Positions 57,169 through 64,000 of a stretch of 64,000 bases of DNA are shown here, in pieces. Position 1 is the first letter of the stretch. Each line of letters opens with the position of its first letter. The stretch lies in NCBI GenBank assembly GCA_943787985.1, contig CALSOO010000005.1, positions 1 to 64,000 on the forward strand, written 5' to 3'. The translations under genes and the position numbers were made by a program. The notes beneath the pieces are model-generated. The model was not told the DNA's origin and ran no database searches. It saw only the letters and a list, made by a program, of their open reading frames with translations. The DNA is from an uncultured Paracoccaceae bacterium (GTDB lineage: Bacteria; Pseudomonadota; Alphaproteobacteria; Rhodobacterales; Rhodobacteraceae).

Positions 57169-57942
57169 TTGTTCGCATCATTGTCTGCACTTTTCCGGTT
57201 AGTCAAAGTCTTCGCGGTCATCGCGGGGATTGGGCTGCTTTCCGCATGCGCAACGTCCCAACCCGCCGAGTTGCGTTCTGACGGCATAAACGATCCCCAT
57301 GAAGCTGCGAACCGCAAGGTCCACGCGTTCAACCGGTCTTTGGACCGTGCGTTGGTGCGCCCGGCGGCAAAAGGATATTCCCAAGTCCTTCCGGACGAGA
57401 TCGAGGACAGTGTCGGCAATTTTGCCACCAACCTCGGGCAACCCAGCGTTGTTGTGAATTCCCTCCTTCAGGGCGACCTTAAAGGTGCCGGACTTTCTTC
57501 GGCGCGGTTTGTCACCAACACCTTCCTCGGGTTTGGCGGCCTTGTGGATGCGGCCGCTGAATTCAATATGCCCGATCACACGACAGATTTTGGCGAAACG
57601 CTGCACACATGGGGTGTCGGCGAAGGCGCTTATGTAGAATTGCCCGCGCTTGGTCCATCGACCCAGCGCGCAACGGTCGGCAAGGTTGTGGATCTGTTCA
57701 CCAACCCGTTGACCTACATTGTTGACAGCCCCGAAAAATACTATGGCACAGGCGCATCGGTGGGTGCCCGCCTAGGGGATCGGGGTCGCTATTCCGATAC
57801 AATCGATTCCATATTATACGAGAGTGCGGACAGTTATGCCCAAGCGCGTCTGATATATCTGCAAAACCGCCGCTTCGAGCTGGGTCAGGCTGATCCAGGC
57901 ACCGAGATTGATCCATTTGACCTGAACACTGAAGGCTTCTGA
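57169..57942 (+). CDS. mlaA: MlaA (VacJ) family phospholipid-asymmetry lipoprotein
   Basis: MlaA is an outer-membrane lipoprotein that removes misplaced phospholipids. The start is TTG 57169, seven bases after a GGAG; the frame upstream continues without a better start. The lipobox is GIGLLSAC after a hydrophobic signal (KVFAVIAGIG). Family motifs: GINDPHEAANRKVHAFNRSL, RFVTNTFLGFGGLVDAAAEF, DFGETLHTWGVGEGAYVELP, VGKVVDLFTNPLTYIVDSP. It runs with mlaC two bases later. The mlaFEDB genes are not in this window. Confidence 0.9.
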   Translation: MFASLSALFRLVKVFAVIAGIGLLSACATSQPAELRSDGINDPHEAANRKVHAFNRSLDRALVRPAAKGYSQVLPDEIEDSVGNFATNLGQPSVVVNSLLQGDLKGAGLSSARFVTNTFLGFGGLVDAAAEFNMPDHTTDFGETLHTWGVGEGAYVELPALGPSTQRATVGKVVDLFTNPLTYIVDSPEKYYGTGASVGARLGDRGRYSDTIDSILYESADSYAQARLIYLQNRRFELGQADPGTEIDPFDLNTEGF

Positions 57943-57944
57943 GC

Positions 57945-58541
57945 ATGAACCGTCGTTCTTTTATCGCAGCTGTCGTTGCCAGCTTTGCCATTGCACCCAT
58001 GGTGCCATCCACAGCCCACGCCCTGACCGAGTCCCGCGCCAAGGTGTTGGTCGACACGCTGGTGGCCGACATCAACAAAACCATCTCTTCGGGCAAATCC
58101 GAAAGTGCGATGATCCGCGACTTTGAACGCATCTTTGCCCGTTACTCCGACACCTCCTACATCTCCGCCTATGCTATTGGTGCAGACGGGCGTCGCGCCA
58201 ACAAGTCGCAAAAAGGCGCCTTCTCCAAGGCCTTCCAATCCTATGTTGCGAACAAATACGGCAGCCGTTTCCGTGAATTCATCGGCGGTCAGCTCGAAGT
58301 CAAAGGCGTGCGCAAGGTCAAGACATGGTACGAAGTGTCTACCTTGGCCAAACTGCGCGGACAGTCCCCGTTTGAAGTGACCTTCCAAGTGTCGGATCGC
58401 ACCGGCAAGGATTTGTTCTTCAACATGTTCATCGAAGGCATAAACCTGTTGCTGACCGAACGCACAGAGATTGGCGCGATGATCGACCGCAATGGCGGCA
58501 ACATCGACAAGATGATCAAAGACCTCAAGAAACTCAGCTAA
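57945..58541 (+). CDS. mlaC: MlaC-family periplasmic phospholipid carrier
   Basis: MlaC shuttles phospholipid between MlaA and the inner-membrane Mla transporter. This is a 198-residue protein with a twin-arginine-like start (MNRRSFIAAVVASFAIAPMV, cleavage near AHA). The MlaC/Ttg2D body is recognisable in ARYSDTSYISAYAIGADGRR, KAFQSYVANKYGSRFREFIG and FNMFIEGINLLLTERTEIGA. It is coupled to mlaA. Intact. Confidence 0.88.
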   Translation: MNRRSFIAAVVASFAIAPMVPSTAHALTESRAKVLVDTLVADINKTISSGKSESAMIRDFERIFARYSDTSYISAYAIGADGRRANKSQKGAFSKAFQSYVANKYGSRFREFIGGQLEVKGVRKVKTWYEVSTLAKLRGQSPFEVTFQVSDRTGKDLFFNMFIEGINLLLTERTEIGAMIDRNGGNIDKMIKDLKKLS

Positions 58542-58556
58542 CGCCTGGGGCGTTGG
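58536..58556. terminator. Short hairpin between convergent mlaC and the penicillin-binding protein gene
   Basis: AACGCC (58540-58545) and GGCGTT (58549-58554) pair around TGG, starting inside the mlaC stop codon. T tracts are absent, so it is only a weak terminator candidate. Confidence 0.35.
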
Positions 58557-58568
58557 CCCGAGCGGCCC

Positions 58569-60785
58569 TTATCTGTTCTCGCTCGTGATCGGTTCCGGTT
58601 GTGAGCGAGACCCGCTCGAACTTTCCCCGAAAATATCACGCAACAGGTTCTCGATGATCCCTTCGGTGGATTGAGGGCGTGGCTGTCCTGCGGGTTGTTG
58701 CGGCGCAGGCGCTGCAGGAAGACCAACAGGAGCCGTCATCGGCAATGCTTTGGGTGGCACTCCCTCATGCACCCGCTCCATCACTTCGCGCCAGATGTCC
58801 GCGGGAAGTCCGCCACCCGTTACCCCTGTCAGTGGCGTGTTGTCGTCGTACCCCATCCAGACACCGGCCACGTAATCCCCCGTAAAGCCGATGAACCACG
58901 CATCGCGTGCCGCCTGCGTGGTACCGGTTTTCCCCGCGATTTCGCGATTGCCAAAGCGGGCGCGCTGGCCGGTGCCTTCGCTCACAACCTTTTCCATCAT
59001 CCACACCAGTTGCTCGGCCGAGCTGGTCTGGATCACCCGCTCCTCGATCCCGCCACTGACGTCCATCAAGGGGTCTTCATCCCCCAACAGTCGCAATTCG
59101 ATCAGCCCATAAGGTGTCACGGCGGAGCCCCCGTTCAGGATGCCTGCGTAGGCGCCTGTCATCTCGATCAACGTGCTCTCGGACGCGCCAAGAGCCATCG
59201 CCGGACCATTCGCCAAATCATTGTCGATCCCGAAATCGCTGGCCACCCGCTGCACCATACCGCGGCCTACCGACTCTGAAATCGCAACCGCAGGGATGTT
59301 GAGCGACTGTTTAAGCGCCTCTGTCAGGGTCACAGAGCCGCGAAATTTGCGGTCATAGTTAGACGGGCACCAATCGCCTGATCCGGGGGTGTTCCAGCAC
59401 CGCGCCTCATCCATGATCAGGTCAAGCGGCGAGTAGCCCAATTCCAACGCCGTGGCATAGACGAAAGGTTTGAACGCCGATCCGGTTTGACGCAGCGCTT
59501 GGGTCGCGCGGTTGAACGCCCCGACAACTTTGGTTTGTCGCCCGCCTACCATCGCGCGCACAGCACCGTCCGCCGACATCACAACAATCGCCGCTTGAGC
59601 TTTGGACCCTGCGCGCACTTTGTTGTCGAACACCCACTTCAAACCGTCCTCAGTCGCCTTTTGCAGCCGCTGGTCCAGCGTTGTCTGGATGATCACATCC
59701 TCGGTGGTGTTGCGCGTGAAGAATTCGGGGCCGGAAGACATCACCCAATCCGCAAAATAGCCGCCCGCTTGTTTCTGGGCGGCTTGGCTCAGGACGGCAG
59801 GGTTGACTTGTGCTGCCTTTTCTTCGGCAACCGTCAAATACCCTTGTTCGCGCATCAAACGAACAACAGTCGCAGCACGATTTTGCGAACGCTCAAGATT
59901 TTGCGTCGGCGCCAGCGTAGAAGGCGCTGTCAAAAGCCCTGCCAACATGGCACCTTCGGCTGCGCTCAACGCCCTCGACGATTTGCCGAAATAGCGCTGA
60001 GATGCGGCCTCTGCGCCGTATGCGCCCCCACCCAGATAAGCCCGGTTCAAGTAAATCGACAGGATTTCATCCTTGGAGTACTTTGCTTCCATCGCCAATG
60101 AAAACACGGCCTCATGGGCCTTGCGTTTGAGCGAGCCACGGCGACAGTCGCGCACGTAGTCAACTTCGCTGTCCCAATCGGCGGGGTCATACTCCACCCC
60201 CAAGCACAACAATTTGGCCGTTTGCTGGGTAATCGTAGAGCCACCATGCCCACTCAACGGGCCGCGCCCTTCACTCAGGTTGATGCGCACCGCACTGGCA
60301 ATCCCGCGCGGGCTCAGACCGATGTGGCGATAGAACCGTTTGTCTTCGGTCGCAATCACCGCATTCTTCAGGTGCTTGGAAACGGTTTTGGCGTCCACTG
60401 CCCCGCCGTATTGATCCCCCCGCCAAGCAAACACAGCGCCTTCGCGGTCCGTCAAGGTTACAGAACCGCGTGCGCGGCCATCCAGAAACTCGCTCAGGGA
60501 CGGCAGCGTCGTATACACATATCCCACAGCCAACAGCAGCATCAGCAGCGCCACAGCCGTCGAACGCCATGTGATGACCCAGATCAGACGGAAAACCCAC
60601 CGGAACGCGCGCAAAAGAAACCCCGAGATCCCGCCACGTTGGGGCTTCTTGGGGGACGCTTTCCGGCGCGGCGCGGGCTTGCGCGCAAGTGCCTTTGCCT
60701 TCTTGGCAGGCGCAGGTTTTTTGGACGCTTTGGAATAGCGCCGCTCGGCCACCAGTGGCTTACGTGGTTTTCGTGAATCAGTCAT
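58569..60785 (-). CDS. mrcA: Class A penicillin-binding protein (glycosyltransferase-transpeptidase, PBP1)
   Basis: This 738-residue bifunctional enzyme polymerises and cross-links peptidoglycan. It has a basic, lysine- and proline-rich N-terminal tail (residues 1-52), one transmembrane helix (TAVALLMLLLAVGYVYTTL), the GT51 domain (VIATEDKRFYRHIGLSPRGI, GGSTITQQTAKLL, KEEILSIYLNRAYLGGGAYG-like) and the transpeptidase with TGSAFKPFVYATALELGYSP (SxxK), KQSLNIPAV (SLN in SxN) and AGKTGTTQAARDAW (KTG). A proline-rich C-terminal tail ends it. Symbol is approximate. Confidence 0.92.
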   Translation of the reverse strand: MTDSRKPRKPLVAERRYSKASKKPAPAKKAKALARKPAPRRKASPKKPQRGGISGFLLRAFRWVFRLIWVITWRSTAVALLMLLLAVGYVYTTLPSLSEFLDGRARGSVTLTDREGAVFAWRGDQYGGAVDAKTVSKHLKNAVIATEDKRFYRHIGLSPRGIASAVRINLSEGRGPLSGHGGSTITQQTAKLLCLGVEYDPADWDSEVDYVRDCRRGSLKRKAHEAVFSLAMEAKYSKDEILSIYLNRAYLGGGAYGAEAASQRYFGKSSRALSAAEGAMLAGLLTAPSTLAPTQNLERSQNRAATVVRLMREQGYLTVAEEKAAQVNPAVLSQAAQKQAGGYFADWVMSSGPEFFTRNTTEDVIIQTTLDQRLQKATEDGLKWVFDNKVRAGSKAQAAIVVMSADGAVRAMVGGRQTKVVGAFNRATQALRQTGSAFKPFVYATALELGYSPLDLIMDEARCWNTPGSGDWCPSNYDRKFRGSVTLTEALKQSLNIPAVAISESVGRGMVQRVASDFGIDNDLANGPAMALGASESTLIEMTGAYAGILNGGSAVTPYGLIELRLLGDEDPLMDVSGGIEERVIQTSSAEQLVWMMEKVVSEGTGQRARFGNREIAGKTGTTQAARDAWFIGFTGDYVAGVWMGYDDNTPLTGVTGGGLPADIWREVMERVHEGVPPKALPMTAPVGLPAAPAPQQPAGQPRPQSTEGIIENLLRDIFGESSSGSRSQPEPITSENR

Positions 60786-61036
60786 GGCAGCCCTGCTCGG
60801 CCTTTATTGTTTCGCCCATATTACCTGCCTGCACAGAAATTGACAGGGCATGAGATTCGCAAAGGTCAGTAAATTTTTAGCCTAATTTTTAGTCATTCAT
60901 AAATTTTAGCGCATTTTTTACGCACAATTTCGGTTTTTACCTGCTCAAATTGGGCAGCGTGCATTCCATATCCCCACCCTCTCAGGACAACTGGCGCCAT
61001 CAATCGAAGGCCGCAACAGGCAAAAGGGGACTAGGT
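60786..61036 (+). promoter_or_regulatory. Divergent promoter region with AT-rich direct repeats upstream of glnK
   Basis: The region between the penicillin-binding protein gene and glnK is AT-rich at 60866-60940. It holds near repeats TAAATTTTTAGCC (60870-60882), TAATTTTTAGTC (60883-60894) and TAAATTTTAGCG (60900-60911). These could be sites for NtrC or another regulator of nitrogen control, but no TGCAC-type NtrC box is clear. Confidence 0.4.
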
Positions 61037-61375
61037 GTGAAGCTGATCATAGCGACAATCAAACCGTTTAAGCTGGAAGAGGTTCGCGAAGCGCTGACCG
61101 AAGCCGGCGTTCGGGGCATGATGGTGACTGAAATCAAAGGGTTCGGGTCACAATCGGGGCATACAGAAATTTACCGCGGCGCGGAATACGCCGTGAATTT
61201 TGTTCCAAAGGTGAAGCTGGAGATCGTCGTTCCAGCCGACACCGTGGACTCAATTATCGAAACCATCACCAAAACCGCACACACCGGCAAAATCGGGGAT
61301 GGCAAAATCTTTGTCCTCGACGTGAGCCAAGCCGTGCGCGTGCGCACCGGTGAAACCAACGAAGACGCGCTTTAA
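61037..61375 (+). CDS. glnK: Nitrogen regulatory protein PII (GlnK/GlnB)
   Basis: This 112-residue trimeric signal protein senses 2-oxoglutarate and ATP/ADP, and controls AmtB and glutamine synthetase adenylylation. The start is GTG 61037 (then AAGCTGATC, giving KLIIATIKPFKLEEVREAL) after AGGGGA. The T-loop with the uridylylation tyrosine Tyr51 is in GHTEIYRGAEYAVNFVPK, and TGKIGDGKIFVLDVSQAVRV is the B/C loop. The downstream amtB supports the GlnK form; glnB cannot be excluded by sequence alone. Confidence 0.93.
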   Translation: MKLIIATIKPFKLEEVREALTEAGVRGMMVTEIKGFGSQSGHTEIYRGAEYAVNFVPKVKLEIVVPADTVDSIIETITKTAHTGKIGDGKIFVLDVSQAVRVRTGETNEDAL

Positions 61376-61400
61376 GCGCCGCACACAGGGAAACGGAATT

Positions 61401-62735
61401 ATGAAACTCATCAAACCTCTTGTCGGCGCGGCAGCGATTGCAGCCCTCCCGACACTTGGCCTGGCCCAAGACGGCCCGACACCCGGCGTCAATGCTTCGA
61501 CTGACACCGTCTTTATCCTCAACTCATTGCTCTTCCTTGTCGGGGGCTTTCTGGTCTTCTTCATGGCCGCAGGGTTCGCCATGCTCGAAGCCGGGCTGGT
61601 TCGCGGCAAAAACGTGACAATGCAGCTGACCAAAAACATGGGGCTGTTTTCACTCGCCTCCATCTTTTACTACCTGATCGGCTACAACCTGATGTACCCA
61701 CTCGGCACATGGTCCGTCGAAGGGGTGCTCTCCGGCGTCTGGGGCCCCGGCGTCCTTGAAGCCGTCGGCATCACTGCAGATGCAGCGGATGACTACGGTT
61801 ACGCCGCCACCGGTTCGGACTTCTTCTTCCAGCTGATGTTCTGTGCTGCAACGGCCTCCATCGTGTCAGGCGCACTCGCCGAACGCATCAAACTATGGCC
61901 CTTCCTGATCTTCACGATCGTTTTGACATCCGTCATCTATCCGCTGCAAGCGTCGTGGAAATGGGGTGGTGGCTTCTTGGACGAAATGGGTTTCCTCGAT
62001 TTCGCGGGCTCCACAGTCGTGCACTCTGTAGGTGGCTGGGCCGCTTTGGTTGGCGCGCTTATCCTCGGACCACGTATCGGCAAATACAAAGACGGCAAAA
62101 CCATTCCAATGCCAGGCTCGAACCTGACACTGGCCACATTGGGGACGTTCATCTTGTGGATGGGGTGGTTCGGATTTAACGGTGGATCACAACTCGCCAT
62201 GGGTACGGTCGGCGACGTGGCAGATGTCTCACGCATCTTCTCCAACACCAACGCAGCTGCCGCAGGGGGCGCACTGACCGCTCTGATCCTGTCACAACTG
62301 CTCTACAAAAAGCCTGACCTTACAATGATCCTGAACGGCGCATTGGCGGGACTGGTGTCCATCACAGCAGAACCGCTGACCCCCTCACTGGGCACGGCAA
62401 CCCTGATCGGCGGCGTAGGCGGTGTGATCGTGGTCTTCGCGGTGCCCTTCCTCGACAAGCTCAAGATCGACGACGTGGTTGGCGCCATTCCGGTACACCT
62501 CTTTGCAGGGATCTGGGGGACCATTGCGGTGGTCATCACAAACCCTGAAGCGTCCTTGATGATCCAGCTGTACTCTATCGCAGTGGTCGGGATCTTCACC
62601 GTAGTCGCCTCCGGCATCGTATGGATGATCCTGAAAGCGACGATGGGCATCCGGGTCGGCGAAGAAGAGGAAATCATGGGCCTCGACGTGACCGAAATGG
62701 GCATGGAAGCCTATCCTGAATTCTCGAAAGGCTGA
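61401..62735 (+). CDS. amtB: Ammonium transporter AmtB
   Basis: This is a 444-residue Amt/Rh channel in the inner membrane. ATG 61401 starts a signal-like segment (KLIKPLVGAAAIAALPTLG, cut near LAQ). The family signature FAGSTVVHSVGGWAALVGAL contains the first pore histidine, and GAIPVHLFAGIWGTIAVVIT the second. About eleven helices follow in order. It lies 25 bases after glnK, the usual pair in which GlnK blocks AmtB when nitrogen is plentiful. Intact, with its own terminator. Confidence 0.95.
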   Translation: MKLIKPLVGAAAIAALPTLGLAQDGPTPGVNASTDTVFILNSLLFLVGGFLVFFMAAGFAMLEAGLVRGKNVTMQLTKNMGLFSLASIFYYLIGYNLMYPLGTWSVEGVLSGVWGPGVLEAVGITADAADDYGYAATGSDFFFQLMFCAATASIVSGALAERIKLWPFLIFTIVLTSVIYPLQASWKWGGGFLDEMGFLDFAGSTVVHSVGGWAALVGALILGPRIGKYKDGKTIPMPGSNLTLATLGTFILWMGWFGFNGGSQLAMGTVGDVADVSRIFSNTNAAAAGGALTALILSQLLYKKPDLTMILNGALAGLVSITAEPLTPSLGTATLIGGVGGVIVVFAVPFLDKLKIDDVVGAIPVHLFAGIWGTIAVVITNPEASLMIQLYSIAVVGIFTVVASGIVWMILKATMGIRVGEEEEIMGLDVTEMGMEAYPEFSKG

Positions 62736-62770
62736 GTCTCCTTCCTCTCAGAAACGACTAGAGAAACACC

Positions 62771-62802
62771 TGCCCGGACGCTCCCTCGCGTCCGGGCTTT
62801 TT
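62771..62802 (+). terminator. Rho-independent terminator of glnK-amtB
   Basis: GCCCGGACGC (62772-62781) and GCGTCCGGGC (62788-62797) form a ten-pair perfect stem with loop TCCCTC, followed by TTTTT. It lies 37 bases after the amtB stop. Confidence 0.95.
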
Positions 62803-63165
62803 CATGTCTGGCAGATGCGTAAAGCCACCCGAAGGCCAAACAAACACAATCGTCTTGTACAAAACTGAAGCCATTGGTTGCAAAACCCGCAGACCATATC
62901 ACCCAGATTCGGGACGCATTTTGCAGTGTTGTACAAATCATGGGGCAAAAGTCACAAGACCGCGCCAACCCTCAAAACCATGATGGGTTCTTAAATTCCG
63001 CCCAGCATTTCTGCTCTGTGAAGGCACCGGTAAAGAGCACGACCGAGACACCGCGAAGGCCTATCAAACACACAGAAACATGCGTCCGCTTCATCTCGCG
63101 AAATAAACCTCGGGGGAAACGCGCAGCGTTGGGGGCAGAGCCCCCTTCTTGCCCGCCGCAGGCGC
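62803..63165. other. Gene-poor 363-base region with two TTGTACAA sites and a repeat element
   Basis: No ORF here has a plausible ribosome binding site. TTGTACAA occurs at 62855-62862 and 62929-62936, 74 bases apart start to start, a self-complementary octamer that could be a regulator site. The second copy of the repeat element occupies 63089-63145. Neither neighbour reads out of this region: amtB ends before it and the aminotransferase gene ends after it. Confidence 0.5.
63089..63145. repeat. Repeat element copy 2 with GGGGGC/GCCCCC hairpin
   Basis: This is the second copy of the 28-base unit found at 20249-20276, with one mismatch (C to G at 63100) and the core AAATAAACCTCGGGGG. It is followed after a 14-base insert by GGGGGC (63131-63136), AGA, GCCCCC (63140-63145). 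It lies just past the stop of the aminotransferase gene. Confidence 0.7.
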
Positions 63166-64000
63166 TTAAATGCCGGCGTCAACAATCGCCTTGGCCAAAA
63201 TAGGCACAGTGGTCGCGTTCAATCCGGCGATGTTCATACGGCTGTCGCCAATCATGTAAATCCCCGCATCCACCCGCAGCTTTTCAACCATCTCGGGCGT
63301 GGTCCCAAGACGGGAAAACATACCGCGATGCTCGGCCAGAAACCCGAAACGGTCAGAGCCGGACAGACGCTGCAATTCACCGGCGAGTTGCTTGCGCAAG
63401 CCCAGCATCGAGACGCGGGTGGCTTCAAGTTCGGCCACCCATTCGGCGCGCATGGCGTCGTCATTCAGAATCATTGTGACCAAACGGGCGCCATGATCGG
63501 GCGGAAAGCTAAAGTTCTGGCGATTCAGGAACCCCAGCGTTTGCTGGTTCAATCCTTTGGAAGAGGTGTCTGTGGAAATCGCCATCAAGATGCCCGTGCG
63601 TTCACGGTAGATGCCAAAGTTCTTTGAGCAGCTCGCCGCCACGATACACTCGGGCACAGCAGCCACAACCGCGCGGGTCGCTTCGGCATCCACCTCAAGC
63701 CCGTCACCAAATCCCTGGTAGGCAATGTCGACCATCGGGGTCGCGCCTGTCTCCAGCAGCACTTTGATCACTTCGCCCCATTGCGTCATGTTCAGGTTAG
63801 CACCGGTCGGGTTGTGACAGCAGCCGTGCAGCAAAATCATATCGCCTTTGCGCGCGGTTTTCAGGTCGGCAATCATGCCATCGAAATCCACACCGCGGGT
63901 CTCGTCATCGAAATAGCGGTAATCCACCATTTCGATCCCGAGGTATTTCAGGATGGAGGGGTGGTTGGGCCATGTCGGATTGGACAGGAACACGCGCACA
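63166..64000 (-). CDS. tyrB: Aromatic/aspartate aminotransferase, 3' part (5' end outside window)
   Basis: This is a class I aminotransferase whose beginning lies beyond position 64000. The 278 visible codons include VFLSNPTWPNHPSILKYLGI, LLHGCCHNPTGANLNMTQWG (the CHNPTG motif), MVDIAYQGFGDG (PLP aspartate/tyrosine), CSKNFGIYRERTGILMA with the PLP lysine SKNFG, and SRMNIAGLNATTVPILAKAI at the C-terminus. The pattern matches the aspartate/tyrosine aminotransferase TyrB/AspC group. The end is TAA 63166-63168. Whether it acts on aromatic or aspartate substrates cannot be told. Confidence 0.85.
   Translation of the reverse strand, partial: VRVFLSNPTWPNHPSILKYLGIEMVDYRYFDDETRGVDFDGMIADLKTARKGDMILLHGCCHNPTGANLNMTQWGEVIKVLLETGATPMVDIAYQGFGDGLEVDAEATRAVVAAVPECIVAASCSKNFGIYRERTGILMAISTDTSSKGLNQQTLGFLNRQNFSFPPDHGARLVTMILNDDAMRAEWVAELEATRVSMLGLRKQLAGELQRLSGSDRFGFLAEHRGMFSRLGTTPEMVEKLRVDAGIYMIGDSRMNIAGLNATTVPILAKAIVDAGI

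Noticed and set aside
60950-60976. Sigma-54 promoter before glnK (GGGCA...TGCAT)
   Set aside because: The distance between the GG and GC elements is seven bases where about ten are needed.
62711-62968. 85-codon minus-strand ORF after amtB
   Set aside because: It covers the amtB terminator and end, has no ribosome binding site and is rich in Cys and Trp without pattern.

Overview
The window looks like chromosomal DNA of a marine alphaproteobacterium of the Roseobacter group (Rhodobacterales). Pointers are high GC, many ATGA/TAATG gene overlaps, and a gene set (tpa, xsc-pta, SoeABC, HpsN, DapA, MnmD, SfsA, a PII protein with an ammonium transporter, MlaA/MlaC, a DmsC-like anchor) typical of that group. 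No rRNA, tRNA, CRISPR array or insertion sequence was recognised. The assignments come from reading translated proteins and motifs; no database search was run.

Positions 1-21975 form a C2/C3-sulfonate degradation island. One minus-strand operon (about 4672 down to 529) carries hpsN, a short-chain dehydrogenase (hpsO-like), a zinc alcohol dehydrogenase (hpsP-like), comD and comE: 2,3-dihydroxypropane-1-sulfonate (DHPS) is oxidised towards sulfopyruvate, which is decarboxylated to sulfoacetaldehyde. A second minus-strand block (9694 down to 4905) holds an FAD oxidoreductase and the taurine ABC transporter tauABC. Divergent from it, tpa (taurine:pyruvate aminotransferase) also yields sulfoacetaldehyde. 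Then come tauR, xsc, pta, a TauE-type exporter and soeABC: Xsc splits sulfoacetaldehyde to acetyl phosphate and sulfite, Pta makes acetyl-CoA, and TauE and SoeABC export or oxidise the sulfite. Two routes thus meet at one Xsc hub in a single locus.

Most genes of this island are broken by many apparent single-base indels, although the residues are conserved in the correct order across frames. hpsN, tpa, tauE and soeB are intact. From about 21.3 kb onwards nearly all genes are intact, which points to low-quality sequence at the left end rather than real gene decay, although decay is not excluded.

Positions 21986-44967 are housekeeping and accessory genes: an M20 amidohydrolase, a small RTX protein, dapA, a soluble lytic transglycosylase, an EamA transporter, mnmD head-to-head with an MnmC-type FAD protein, an HTD2-like dehydratase, FMN reductase, OmpA-family proteins, Ada-type DNA repair, a stop-interrupted membrane protein with a degenerate amidase domain, nth, a PfkB kinase, rppH, peroxiredoxin, rsmD, map, sfsA, a CinA-type protein and a LysR regulator.

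Positions 45233-64000 hold a decayed DUF4274-like gene, an ECF sigma factor with a frame-disrupted anti-sigma gene, zntB, a 2,4-dienoyl-CoA reductase, a secreted lambda-lysozyme-like protein, phhB, a FemAB-like acetyltransferase, a GDPD, a RidA protein, a type I secretion pair, mlaA-mlaC, a class A penicillin-binding protein, glnK-amtB and the 3' part of an aromatic aminotransferase. A 28-base sequence followed by a GGGGGC/GCCCCC hairpin occurs twice, between soeA and soeB and downstream of amtB.
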